DNA of 8,084 nt from Pseudomonadota bacterium (lineage in GTDB: Bacteria > Pseudomonadota > Alphaproteobacteria > Rhizobiales > Devosiaceae): positions 1 to 8,084 of the forward strand of contig JAEZBF010000032.1 in NCBI GenBank assembly GCA_023427545.1, read 5' to 3'. The position numbers and the translations under genes were made by a program. Below the pieces are notes generated by a model. It was not told where the DNA came from. It did not search any database and saw only the letters and a program-made list of their open reading frames with translations. Below are positions 1 through 6,581 of the stretch, piece after piece (positions within the stretch are counted from its first letter, which is position 1; each line of letters starts with the position of its first letter).

Positions 1-608
1 TCGTCGACAAGGGCGACGTTCCCGCCGTGCAGCAGCGCGTAGGCGGACTGCTCATCGAGGGCAACCCGATGCGCAATTCCGCGCGCGAGGCGCTCGGGCT
101 GACGCAGTACAAGGCGGGCGACCTCAATGCCGCGCTGCAGACGTTTACCGACATCGCTGCGGACCCCCTCGCCAACAACGAGCTGCTGCAGCGGGTGCGC
201 ATCTACATCGCCCAGCTCGGTGCGCTCGGGGCGATGACCGCCGAGCAGCAGGCGGCTGCAACTGCCGCGGCGGAAACGCCTGCGGCTGAAACGGCGGCCG
301 CGTCAGAAGCGGCTCCGGCAGCAGAGGGCGCGCCAGCTGGTGTAGAGCCGGCAACGCCTGCGGCTGGCGGCACGATGATGGCGGCGCCGGAGGGCACGAC
401 GCCGGCGATGACGATGTCTGCGCCGGGAGCGGACGCTCCGGGTGCGATGGCCGCCACGAGTGCGGCCCCGGCACCGGCCGCCGAGACCGCCCCCGCGGCT
501 CCGGCGGAGACGCCTGCCAGTGCGCCTGCGAACCCGAACGCGATGCAGCCCGCACCGGCGAACGCAACGCCGGCGGTGACGATGCAGGCGCCCTCATCGG
601 CGCCCTGA
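1..608 (+). CDS. TPR (YfgM-like) protein, 3' part, Ala/Pro-rich tail
   Basis: The reading frame is open from base 3 to the TGA at 606-608 and continues beyond the left edge, so the true start is outside the window. The GTG at 27 is only an internal valine. The first 65 or so visible residues form TPR-like helices, with a typical repeat (AREALGLTQYKAGDLNAA, then F, then DP) encoded at about 81-170. From about 234 on, the protein is a roughly 120-residue low-complexity tail of Ala, Pro, Thr and Glu with scattered Met. A nine-residue unit, TPA(M/V)TM(S/Q)AP, occurs twice (399-425 and 567-593). A TPR protein directly upstream of der matches the yfgM position in the E. coli order yfgM-bamB-der, where YfgM is an inner-membrane, periplasm-facing protein linked to the Sec translocon. 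The YfgM assignment rests on position and TPR character. The membrane anchor would be upstream and cannot be seen. No bamB lies between this gene and der. Confidence 0.75.
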   Translation, partial: VDKGDVPAVQQRVGGLLIEGNPMRNSAREALGLTQYKAGDLNAALQTFTDIAADPLANNELLQRVRIYIAQLGALGAMTAEQQAAATAAAETPAAETAAASEAAPAAEGAPAGVEPATPAAGGTMMAAPEGTTPAMTMSAPGADAPGAMAATSAAPAPAAETAPAAPAETPASAPANPNAMQPAPANATPAVTMQAPSSAP

Positions 609-639
609 TGAGCCCGCACGGTCGGGACGAAAGAGCGCC

Positions 640-2076
640 ATGACCGTAACCGTCGCCATCGTGGGCCGGCCGAACGTCGGCAAGTCGACCCTTTTCAACC
701 GGCTCGTCGGGCGCAAGATCGCGCTGGTCGACGACACCCCGGGCGTGACCCGCGACCGCCGCGAGGCCGAGGGGCGGATCGCCGAGCTGCGCTTCCGGGT
801 GCTCGATACCGCGGGCTACGAGGACGTCACCGACGAGAGCCTCGAATCGCGGATGCGGGCGCAGACCGAACTCGCGATCAAGGAAGCCGACGTCATCCTG
901 TTCATGATCGACGCGCGGGCCGGCGTGACCCCGCTCGACCGGCGCTTTGCGCAGGTGCTGCGGCGCGCCGGCAAGGACGTGCACCTGATCGGCAACAAGG
1001 CCGAGGGACGTGCAGCCGACCCCGGGCTGATGGAAGCCTACGAGCTCGGCTTCGGGGAGCCCATTGCGCTCTCGGCCGAGCATGGGGTGGGCCTTGCCGA
1101 CCTCCATTCCATCGTTTCCGCCGCCATCGACCGGGCGGCCGAGGGGAAGGCAGCCGAGGCTGCCGACGAGCCGGCAATGCCCGAGGTGGATGTCGACGTT
1201 CCGCCCGACGACGGCAGCACCGAAGAGGGGCCGCCGCTGCGTTGGGACCCCAAGCGCTACCTCAACGTCGCGGTGATCGGCCGGCCGAACGCCGGCAAGT
1301 CGACGCTGATCAACCGCATGGTGGGCGAGGAGCGGCTGCTGACCGGCCCCGAGGCGGGCATTACCCGCGACTCGATCCTCGTGCCGTGGGAGTGGGAAGG
1401 CCGGGTCATCAACCTCGTCGATACCGCCGGTATCCGGCGCCGGGCGCGGGTGACCGAGAAGCTCGAAAAGCTCGCCGTCGGAGATTCGCTGCGCTCGATC
1501 CAGTACGCCGAAGTCGTGGTGCTGCTGCTCGATGCGACCATGCCGTTCGAAAAGCAGGACCTGCAGCTCGCCGATCTCGTCGAACGCGAGGGCAGGGCGA
1601 TCGTCATCGCGGTGAACAAGTGGGACCTGATCGAGGACAAGAACAAGGTCCTCGCCGACCTGCGCGAGCAGTGCGAACGGCTGCTGCCGCAGTTGCGGGG
1701 CGTGCCGCTGGTCACCATCTCGGGCCTTCAGGGCCGCAACATCGACCGGCTGATGACGGCGATCTTTTCGGTCGAACGCGCGTGGAACAGCCACATTTCG
1801 ACCGCCCGTCTCAACCGCTGGCTCGGCGGCATGACCGAGGCGCATCCGCCGCCGGCCGTGTCGGGGCGGCGACTCAAGATCCGCTACATGACGCAGGCCA
1901 AGATGCGGCCCCCGAGCTTCATCCTCTTCGCCTCGCGGCCCGACGCGCTGCCGGCGGCGTACCTGCGCTACCTGACCAACGGGCTGCGGGAAGCCTTCGA
2001 CATGCCCGGAACGCCGATCCGCCTCTGGGTACGCGGCGGCAAGAACCCGTTCGATCCGGGGCGTGACAAGGACTGA
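640..2076 (+). CDS. der: Ribosome-associated GTPase Der (EngA)
   Basis: This is Der, an essential cytoplasmic GTPase with two tandem G domains that acts in maturation of the 50S ribosomal subunit. The product has 478 residues (E. coli Der has 490). G domain 1 shows GRPNVGKST at residues 9-17, DTAG at 56-59, NKAE at 119-122 and SAE at 145-147. G domain 2 shows GRPNAGKST at 214-222, DTAG at 261-264, NKWD at 326-329 and SG at 361-362. Between them is an acidic linker (about residues 165-205). A KH-like C-terminal domain follows from about 380, with the conserved PPSFILF stretch and a GKNPFDPG ending. The guanine-specificity motif of domain 1 ends in Glu instead of Asp. The ATG at 640 fits the family N-terminus and has a purine-rich stretch (GAAAGAG, 629-635) close upstream. 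It follows the TPR gene by 31 bp, so the two are probably co-transcribed. Confidence 0.97.
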   Translation: MTVTVAIVGRPNVGKSTLFNRLVGRKIALVDDTPGVTRDRREAEGRIAELRFRVLDTAGYEDVTDESLESRMRAQTELAIKEADVILFMIDARAGVTPLDRRFAQVLRRAGKDVHLIGNKAEGRAADPGLMEAYELGFGEPIALSAEHGVGLADLHSIVSAAIDRAAEGKAAEAADEPAMPEVDVDVPPDDGSTEEGPPLRWDPKRYLNVAVIGRPNAGKSTLINRMVGEERLLTGPEAGITRDSILVPWEWEGRVINLVDTAGIRRRARVTEKLEKLAVGDSLRSIQYAEVVVLLLDATMPFEKQDLQLADLVEREGRAIVIAVNKWDLIEDKNKVLADLREQCERLLPQLRGVPLVTISGLQGRNIDRLMTAIFSVERAWNSHISTARLNRWLGGMTEAHPPPAVSGRRLKIRYMTQAKMRPPSFILFASRPDALPAAYLRYLTNGLREAFDMPGTPIRLWVRGGKNPFDPGRDKD

Positions 2077-2101
2077 GGCGGTCAACCCTGCGATAGGCTA
2101 T

Positions 2102-2130
2102 TTCGCGATGGGCCTGCCTGCCGCTATAAC
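2102..2130 (+). promoter_or_regulatory. Candidate sigma-70-type promoter before the CNNM gene
   Basis: TATAAC at 2125-2130 matches the -10 consensus at 5 of 6 positions. TTCGCG at 2102-2107 lies 17 bp upstream and matches the -35 consensus at only 3 of 6. Transcription from here would leave a leader of about 50 nt before the TTG at 2187. It sits in the 110-bp gap after der, where the next gene would otherwise depend on read-through. The -35 match is weak, so this is a suggestion only. Confidence 0.3.
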
Positions 2131-2186
2131 CCTCCCGTTCGAAGCGACCCGATGCTGAGTGCGGGGCCGCGACCGCTGTTGAGCCA

Positions 2187-3467
2187 TTGTTCGTCGAAAT
2201 TCTGATCGTCATCGTGCTGACCCTCATCAACGGAGGGCTCGCGATGTCCGAGCTGGCCGTGGTTTCGGCCCGGCCGGCTCGCCTCAAGATCATGGCCGCC
2301 GACGGCAACAAGGGCGCGGGGACCGCCCTGCGCCTCGCCGAAGACCCCGGCAAGTTCCTCTCGAGCGTGCAGATCGGCATCACGCTCGTGGGCGTGCTGA
2401 GCGGCGCGTTTTCCGGCGCGACCCTTGGCGACCGGCTCGGCGACTGGTTCATCTCGAACGGGGTCGATCCCGGCGTTGCCGCCTCGCTGGGCGTCGGCAT
2501 CGTCGTCATCGTCATCACGTACCTGTCGCTGATCATCGGCGAGCTGGTGCCCAAGCAGATCGCGCTGCGCGATGCGGAGGGCATCGCCGCGCGCGTGGCG
2601 CCGACCATGGCGATGCTCGCCTCCGTCGGAGCGCCGCTGGTCTGGCTGCTCGACGTCTCGGGACGCGGCGTGCTGATGCTGCTGGGGCAGAGCGGCTCCA
2701 GCGAGGAGCGGGTGACCGACGAAGAGGTCAAGGAGATCATCGCCGAGGCCGAAACCGCCGGCGTGCTCGACCGCGATGAGAAGGCGATGATCTCGGGCGT
2801 CATGCGGCTCGCCGACCGCTCCGCGCGCGGGCTGATGACGCCGCGCCGCGACGTCGAGCTGATCGACCTCTCCGAGACGCCCGAGGAGATCATGAAGGTG
2901 GTGCGCGCGACCCATCGCAGCAAGCTTCCGGTGCAGGACGGAGATGCCGACCAGATCGTAGGCGTGCTGGTGCTCAAGGACCTGGTCGACCTGCTTGCCG
3001 ACGGCAAGCCGCTCGACGTTCGCGCGATGATGCGGCAGGCGCCGATCGTGATGGACCGCTCCGACGCCCTGCAGGTGCTGCGGGCGGTGCGGTCTTCGGT
3101 GGTGCACATGGCGCTCGTGTTCGACGAGTACGGGCACTTCGAGGGCATCGTCACCTCGGGCGACTTCCTCGAGGCGATCACCGGCTCGTTCCAGGAGGAG
3201 GAGGGCGACGAGCCCGCGCTGGTGAGGCGCGAGGACGGCAGCTTCATCGTGGCGGGGTGGATGCCCGTCGATGAGTTCGCCGACCAGGTGGGAGTGCCGA
3301 TCCCCAAGGACGCGCGGTACGAGACCGTTGCGGGGTACGTGCTGGAGGAGATCAACCATCTCCCCAGCGTCGGCGAGACCTTCGAGCGGCCGCCGTTCCG
3401 CTTCGAGGTAATGGACCTCGACGGGCGGCGTATCGACAAGGTGCTGGTGAGCCGACTCGCGGGCTAG
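2187..3467 (+). CDS. CNNM/CorC-family membrane protein (DUF21, CBS pair, CorC_HlyC)
   Basis: This is an inner-membrane protein of the family often annotated 'hemolysin family protein' or magnesium/cobalt efflux protein CorC. Members are linked to Mg2+ or Co2+ export; the substrate here is unknown. The product has 426 residues. Residues 1-170 form the DUF21 membrane domain, with hydrophobic segments at about 3-19, 60-78, 98-120 and 137-157 and the family signature GELVPKQIALRD at 118-129. Two CBS repeats follow (about 205-330), including LVFDEYGHFEGIVT at 310-323. The CorC_HlyC domain covers about 340-426, with VAGYVLEEINHLP at 381-393. The frame is open from 2130, and the TTG at 2187 is the only ATG, GTG or TTG before the first membrane helix, so I chose it, although no clear Shine-Dalgarno precedes it. 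ATG 2244 has a strong Shine-Dalgarno, but starting there would remove the first helix. The stop TAG overlaps the stop of the convergent SDR gene. Confidence 0.93.
   Translation: MFVEILIVIVLTLINGGLAMSELAVVSARPARLKIMAADGNKGAGTALRLAEDPGKFLSSVQIGITLVGVLSGAFSGATLGDRLGDWFISNGVDPGVAASLGVGIVVIVITYLSLIIGELVPKQIALRDAEGIAARVAPTMAMLASVGAPLVWLLDVSGRGVLMLLGQSGSSEERVTDEEVKEIIAEAETAGVLDRDEKAMISGVMRLADRSARGLMTPRRDVELIDLSETPEEIMKVVRATHRSKLPVQDGDADQIVGVLVLKDLVDLLADGKPLDVRAMMRQAPIVMDRSDALQVLRAVRSSVVHMALVFDEYGHFEGIVTSGDFLEAITGSFQEEEGDEPALVRREDGSFIVAGWMPVDEFADQVGVPIPKDARYETVAGYVLEEINHLPSVGETFERPPFRFEVMDLDGRRIDKVLVSRLAG
2232..2237 (+). promoter_or_regulatory. Internal Shine-Dalgarno-like GGAGGG before ATG 2244
   Basis: GGAGGG lies 6 nt before an in-frame ATG at 2244 (Met20 of the CNNM protein). 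It also encodes Gly16-Gly17 within the first membrane segment. The annotated TTG at 2187 has no comparable ribosome site. The motif could mark the main start, drive a shorter secondary product, or be a coincidence of coding sequence. Confidence 0.35.
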
Positions 3468-4207
3468 TTCGCCTGCTGCGCGAGCGGGCGGGTCTGCCCC
3501 GTCGGGAAATCGAAGAGTGCGCCGTTCTCCGCATAGTCGGGCGAAACCATGCGGACGATATCGGGCGCGACCGCCGAGGCGGGCTGCAGCGACATGGGAT
3601 CCTCGCCCGGTACGGCCTTGGCGCGCATGGACGTGCGCAGCGGGCCGGGATTGATGGCGTTGACCCGCACCGTGGTGTTGGCCATCTCACCGGAATAGCT
3701 GATGAGCATGGCTTCGAGCGCCGCCTTGCTCATCGCGTACATGCTCCAGAACGGGCGGGGGCGGCGGGCGGCACCCGAGGAGACGAACACGGCGCGGCCG
3801 GCCTGCGACTGCCGGAGCGGCAGCTCGAGCGCCCGCAGCAGCCGGAAGTTGGCCGTCACGTTCACCGCCAGGACCTGCTCGAACTCCTTGGGATCGGCAT
3901 GGGTGAGGGGGGTAATCGCGCCGAGCATGCCGGCATTGCCCACCAGTCCGTCCAGATGCCCCCAGCGGTCAAAGATCGCCTTTCCCAAGCGGTCGATGCC
4001 GGCGCCGTCCCTGAGGTCGAGCGGAACCAGCGTCGCCTGGCCGCCGGCGGCCTTGATCTCGTCGTCGAGGTCTTCGAGCCCGCCCACCGTGCGGGCGACG
4101 GCAACCACATGCGCCCCGCGCCGCGCCGCCTCCAAGGCGACCTGATAGCCGATGCCACGGCTGGCGCCGGTCACGAGGATGACTTTGCTGGAAAGGTCGG
4201 TGCTCAT
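3464..4207 (-). CDS. SDR-family NAD(P)-dependent oxidoreductase
   Basis: This is a classical short-chain dehydrogenase/reductase of 247 residues with a single Rossmann domain, expected to be cytoplasmic. The cofactor motif TGASRGIG is at residues 13-20, NAG at 91-93 and the structural Asn at 116. The catalytic residues are Ser144 and the YxxxK pair Tyr157/Lys161, and NPGP is at 186-189. Arg17 and Arg39 (just after the second strand) suggest a preference for NADP(H); this is inference. The end of the protein (NGALFDFPTGQTR) departs from the common 'VDGG' ending. The substrate cannot be read from the sequence. The gene lies 68 bp downstream of purF on the same strand and is probably the last gene of the radA-cvpA-purF block, an arrangement I recall from other Hyphomicrobiales. 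The ATG at 4207 puts the Rossmann motif at the usual distance; a weak GGGA site lies 6 nt upstream. Its TAG overlaps the CNNM stop. Confidence 0.92.
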   Translation of the reverse strand: MSTDLSSKVILVTGASRGIGYQVALEAARRGAHVVAVARTVGGLEDLDDEIKAAGGQATLVPLDLRDGAGIDRLGKAIFDRWGHLDGLVGNAGMLGAITPLTHADPKEFEQVLAVNVTANFRLLRALELPLRQSQAGRAVFVSSGAARRPRPFWSMYAMSKAALEAMLISYSGEMANTTVRVNAINPGPLRTSMRAKAVPGEDPMSLQPASAVAPDIVRMVSPDYAENGALFDFPTGQTRPLAQQAN

Positions 4208-4218
4208 TGATTGTCCCG

Positions 4219-4238
4219 GGAAGCGTGTGCGGGCTTCC
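4219..4238 (-). other. Small inverted repeat between purF and the SDR gene
   Basis: GGAAGC (4219-4224) and GCTTCC (4233-4238) form a perfect 6-bp inverted repeat with an 8-nt loop in the purF-SDR gap. In the minus-strand transcript the hairpin would end 11 nt before the SDR ATG, beside its weak GGGA ribosome site. There is no U-tract after it, so it is not a typical intrinsic terminator. It may be an mRNA processing or stability hairpin, or chance. Confidence 0.35.
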
Positions 4239-4275
4239 TAGACCATGGCACCCGATCGGCCAAGCTGGATAAGGC

Positions 4276-5760
4276 TCAGCCGGCTTCGCGCATCAGCGAC
4301 ACCGTCTTGGGCTGATGGTGCGCCGTCAGATCGGTGAGCGGGGTGGGGTAGTCGCCGGTAAAGCAGTGGTCGGTGAATTCCGGCCGCAGCGGGTTGCGCG
4401 GGCTGCCGCCGACGGCGCGGTAGAGCCCGTCGATCGACAGGAACGCCAGTGAGTCGGCGCCGATGTAGCGGCACATATCCGGGATCTCGCGGAACTGGTT
4501 GGCCAGCAGCTTGTTGGGATCGGGCGTGTCGATGCCGTAGTAGTCGGCGTGCGTGATCATTGGCGAGGCGACACGCATGTGCACCTCGCGCGCGCCCGCG
4601 TCGCGCATCATCTGCACGATCTTAACCGAAGTGGTGCCGCGCACGATGGAGTCGTCGACCAGGACGACACGCTTGCCCTCGATCTCGGCACGGTTGGCGG
4701 AGTGCTTGAGCTTGACGCCGAAGGCACGGATCGACTGGCTCGGCTCGATGAAGGTGCGGCCGACATAGTGATTGCGGATGATGCCGAGTTCGAACGGGAT
4801 GCCGCTCTGCTGGGCAAAGCCGATGGCCGCCGGCGTACCTCCATCGGGCACTGGGACTACGACGTCGGCATCGACGGGCGCTTCGGCGGCAAGGTTGATG
4901 CCCATGCGCTTGCGCGCTCCATAGACGTTGCGGCCACCGACCACCGAGTCGGGACGGGCGAAGTAGACGTACTCGAATAGGCAGAGCCGCTCCGGCCGCG
5001 GCGCGAAGGGCTTGATGGAATCGATGGTGATGCGGCCGTCCGGCTGCAGCTCGCAGACGACGACTTCGCCGTTCTCGACGTCGCGGACGAAACGCGCGCC
5101 GATGATGTCGAGGGCGCAGCTCTCGGAGGCAAAGATCGGCTTGCCGTCGAGGTCGCCGAGGACGAGAGGACGGATGCCGTTGGGATCGCGCGCGCCGATC
5201 AGCTTGGTGCGGGTCAGCGCCACCAGCGAATAGGCACCCTCGAGATGGGAGAGCGCATCGACAAAGCGATCCGACGAGGTCTGCCGACGCGAACGGGCGA
5301 TGAGGTGGAGCACCACTTCGGTGTCGGACGTCGACTGGCAGATCGCGCCGTCGGCGATCAGGCGCCGCCGCAGGGTTAGACCGTTGGTGAAGTTGCCATT
5401 GTGGGCAATGGCGATGCCGCCGACCTCGAGCTCGGCGAACAGCGGCTGCACGTTGCGCAGGATGGTTTCGCCGGTGGTCGAGTAGCGGACGTGGCCCATC
5501 GCCATGCTGCCGGGCACGCGGGCGAGCGTAGCGGGATTGGTGAAGTGATCGCCGACGAGGCCGAGCTGGCGTTCCGAGTGGAAGCGACGGCCATCGAACG
5601 AGACGATGCCGGCGGCTTCCTGTCCGCGGTGTTGCAGGGCGTGAAGGCCGAGGGCGGTGAGCGCTGCGGCGTCGGGATGGCCGAGAATGCCGAACACGCC
5701 GCATTCCTCATGCAGCGTGTCGCCGTCGAAGTCGTCCAGGTCTGCGGAAAGCTCGCTCAC
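4276..5760 (-). CDS. purF: Amidophosphoribosyltransferase PurF
   Basis: PurF makes 5-phosphoribosylamine from PRPP and glutamine, the first committed step of purine synthesis, in the cytoplasm. From the GTG at 5760 the product has 494 residues. The N-terminal Ntn glutaminase domain has HEECGVFGI, with nucleophile Cys20 exposed after removal of a 19-residue propeptide. Other glutaminase features are QHRGQE at 43-48, RYSTTGE at 92-98 and NGN at 121-123. The phosphoribosyltransferase domain has the PRPP-binding loop VLVDDSIVRGTTS at 366-378 and the conserved YIGADSLAFLS near 432-442. Position 466 is the Cys of HCFTGDYPT; the CxxC of the Bacillus iron-sulfur enzyme just before it is absent. I prefer GTG 5760 because GAGGA lies 8 nt upstream. 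The in-frame TTG at 5775 would add five residues but overlaps that site. cvpA is 92 bp upstream and the SDR gene 68 bp downstream. Confidence 0.97.
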   Translation of the reverse strand: MSELSADLDDFDGDTLHEECGVFGILGHPDAAALTALGLHALQHRGQEAAGIVSFDGRRFHSERQLGLVGDHFTNPATLARVPGSMAMGHVRYSTTGETILRNVQPLFAELEVGGIAIAHNGNFTNGLTLRRRLIADGAICQSTSDTEVVLHLIARSRRQTSSDRFVDALSHLEGAYSLVALTRTKLIGARDPNGIRPLVLGDLDGKPIFASESCALDIIGARFVRDVENGEVVVCELQPDGRITIDSIKPFAPRPERLCLFEYVYFARPDSVVGGRNVYGARKRMGINLAAEAPVDADVVVPVPDGGTPAAIGFAQQSGIPFELGIIRNHYVGRTFIEPSQSIRAFGVKLKHSANRAEIEGKRVVLVDDSIVRGTTSVKIVQMMRDAGAREVHMRVASPMITHADYYGIDTPDPNKLLANQFREIPDMCRYIGADSLAFLSIDGLYRAVGGSPRNPLRPEFTDHCFTGDYPTPLTDLTAHHQPKTVSLMREAG

Positions 5761-5768
5761 AGGCGAAA

Positions 5769-5774
5769 TCCTCA
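5769..5774 (-). promoter_or_regulatory. purF ribosome binding site (TGAGGA)
   Basis: On the minus strand TGAGGA is followed by an 8-nt spacer and GTG (5760-5758). This decides the purF start: the competing TTG at 5775-5773 shares bases with this motif and has no site of its own. Confidence 0.65.
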
Positions 5775-5852
5775 ATCGCGGCCGCTCTATACGACTAGAT
5801 GGGCCCCGGCAATGGCTGGTGTCAGAACCCCGGCTTCACTTGCCCGCGAGGG

Positions 5853-6473
5853 TCAGGCGCGCGGTGTCGTCGCCGGAGGCGGCGTATCGTCCTCGGGCGC
5901 ATCGGTGCCCTCGTCCTCGGCGGGCGGCGTCTCGGTAGTCGAGTCGGCTCCGGCGGCATTGCCGCTGCGGCCCTCGAGGATATCGGTGACCTGCCGTTCG
6001 AGATCGTCTGGGAGTGCCTCGATGAGCTGCCCACCGATGTTCTGCAGCATCGGCAGCGATTTGCTCTCGGCGGCCCAGGGCGGCAGGTTGTTGGGCAGCA
6101 GCCACTGGCCGAAGATCACCACCACAACCGCAATCAGAATGCCGCGCACCACGCCGAAGATGAAGCCGAGCGTGCGGTCGATCGGGCCGATGCGGCTGTC
6201 GACGACGAAATCGGCGATGCGCATGGTGATGAGGTGCAGCACGATCAGCGAGACGATGAAGCTACCCACCACCGTGGCGATGTCGGCGACCGTCGGGTCC
6301 TTGATGAAGCCGCGGGCGATTTCGGGGTGGTACTGCCACATGTAGATGGCGATGGCGGCCGACCCGGCCCAGGTGGCCAGCGAGAGCACTTCCCGGGTGA
6401 GGCCGCGGGCGGTGGCGAGAATGGCCGAGATCAGGACCAGGACACCAACGCCCACGTCGAAAGCGGTCAGCAT
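5853..6473 (-). CDS. cvpA: CvpA family membrane protein
   Basis: This is a small inner-membrane protein of the colicin V production (CvpA) family; its biochemical function is unsettled. The product has 206 residues. Hydrophobic segments lie at about 4-22, 28-47, 62-84 and 103-125. The family-type stretch SRIGPIDRTLGFIFGVVRG is at residues 93-111. After the last helix there is a helical cytoplasmic or periplasmic stretch (about 140-167), then a disordered-looking tail rich in Glu, Asp, Pro and Thr (170-206) that makes the protein longer than E. coli CvpA (about 160 residues). The ATG at 6473 is well placed for the first helix; only a weak GGCGGA site lies 11 nt upstream. It is 108 bp downstream of radA and 92 bp upstream of purF. 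The cvpA-purF linkage is also known in E. coli and supports the assignment. Confidence 0.93.
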   Translation of the reverse strand: MLTAFDVGVGVLVLISAILATARGLTREVLSLATWAGSAAIAIYMWQYHPEIARGFIKDPTVADIATVVGSFIVSLIVLHLITMRIADFVVDSRIGPIDRTLGFIFGVVRGILIAVVVVIFGQWLLPNNLPPWAAESKSLPMLQNIGGQLIEALPDDLERQVTDILEGRSGNAAGADSTTETPPAEDEGTDAPEDDTPPPATTPRA

Positions 6474-6581
6474 GCTTGAGAAATTCCGCCAGCGGTCGAT
6501 ATCAGGGCTGGTGTTAGCCGCTTCGCGGCCCCGTGTGAAGCGCGCCGCACCGACGCAGCATAGATGTGCACGGCAAAGCTG

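Noticed and set aside
608..643. ATG overlapping the TPR stop codon (ATGA-type junction)
   Set aside because: The frame stops after 11 codons. der clearly begins at 640 in another frame.
145..2085. Very long open frame (646 codons) on the minus strand, antisense to the TPR tail and der
   Set aside because: It is the complement of high-GC3 coding sequence. Its translation is Arg/Pro/His-rich with no recognisable domain, and the plus strand carries a clear Der.
2090..2106. Imperfect palindrome after der (GCGATAG, CTATTTCGC)
   Set aside because: The pairing needs a bulge and a one-base loop, so it is not a convincing der terminator.
2152..2205. ATG-started 17-codon open frame just upstream of and overlapping the CNNM start
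   Set aside because: No ribosome site and no recognisable leader-peptide feature such as repeated codons, so it is probably chance.
1919..3439. Antisense open frames of 506 and 411 codons opposite the CNNM gene
   Set aside because: Low-complexity Ser/Thr/Arg or His/Asp/Arg-rich translations, shadows of the CNNM coding frame. They also cross the der-CNNM gap without start signals.
5778..5785. Perfect 8-bp palindrome GCGGCCGC in the cvpA-purF gap
   Set aside because: Short GC palindromes are expected at this base composition, and nothing ties it to an operator.
5786..5812. Possible purF promoter on the minus strand (TTGCCG and TATAGA)
   Set aside because: The spacer is only 15 bp and each box matches at 4 of 6 positions. 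This is too weak to annotate, although an internal promoter in this 92-bp gap is possible.
6517..6529. Hairpin GCCGC-TTC-GCGGC between radA and cvpA
   Set aside because: Only 5 bp with a 3-nt loop and no U-tract on either strand, so it is not supported as a terminator.
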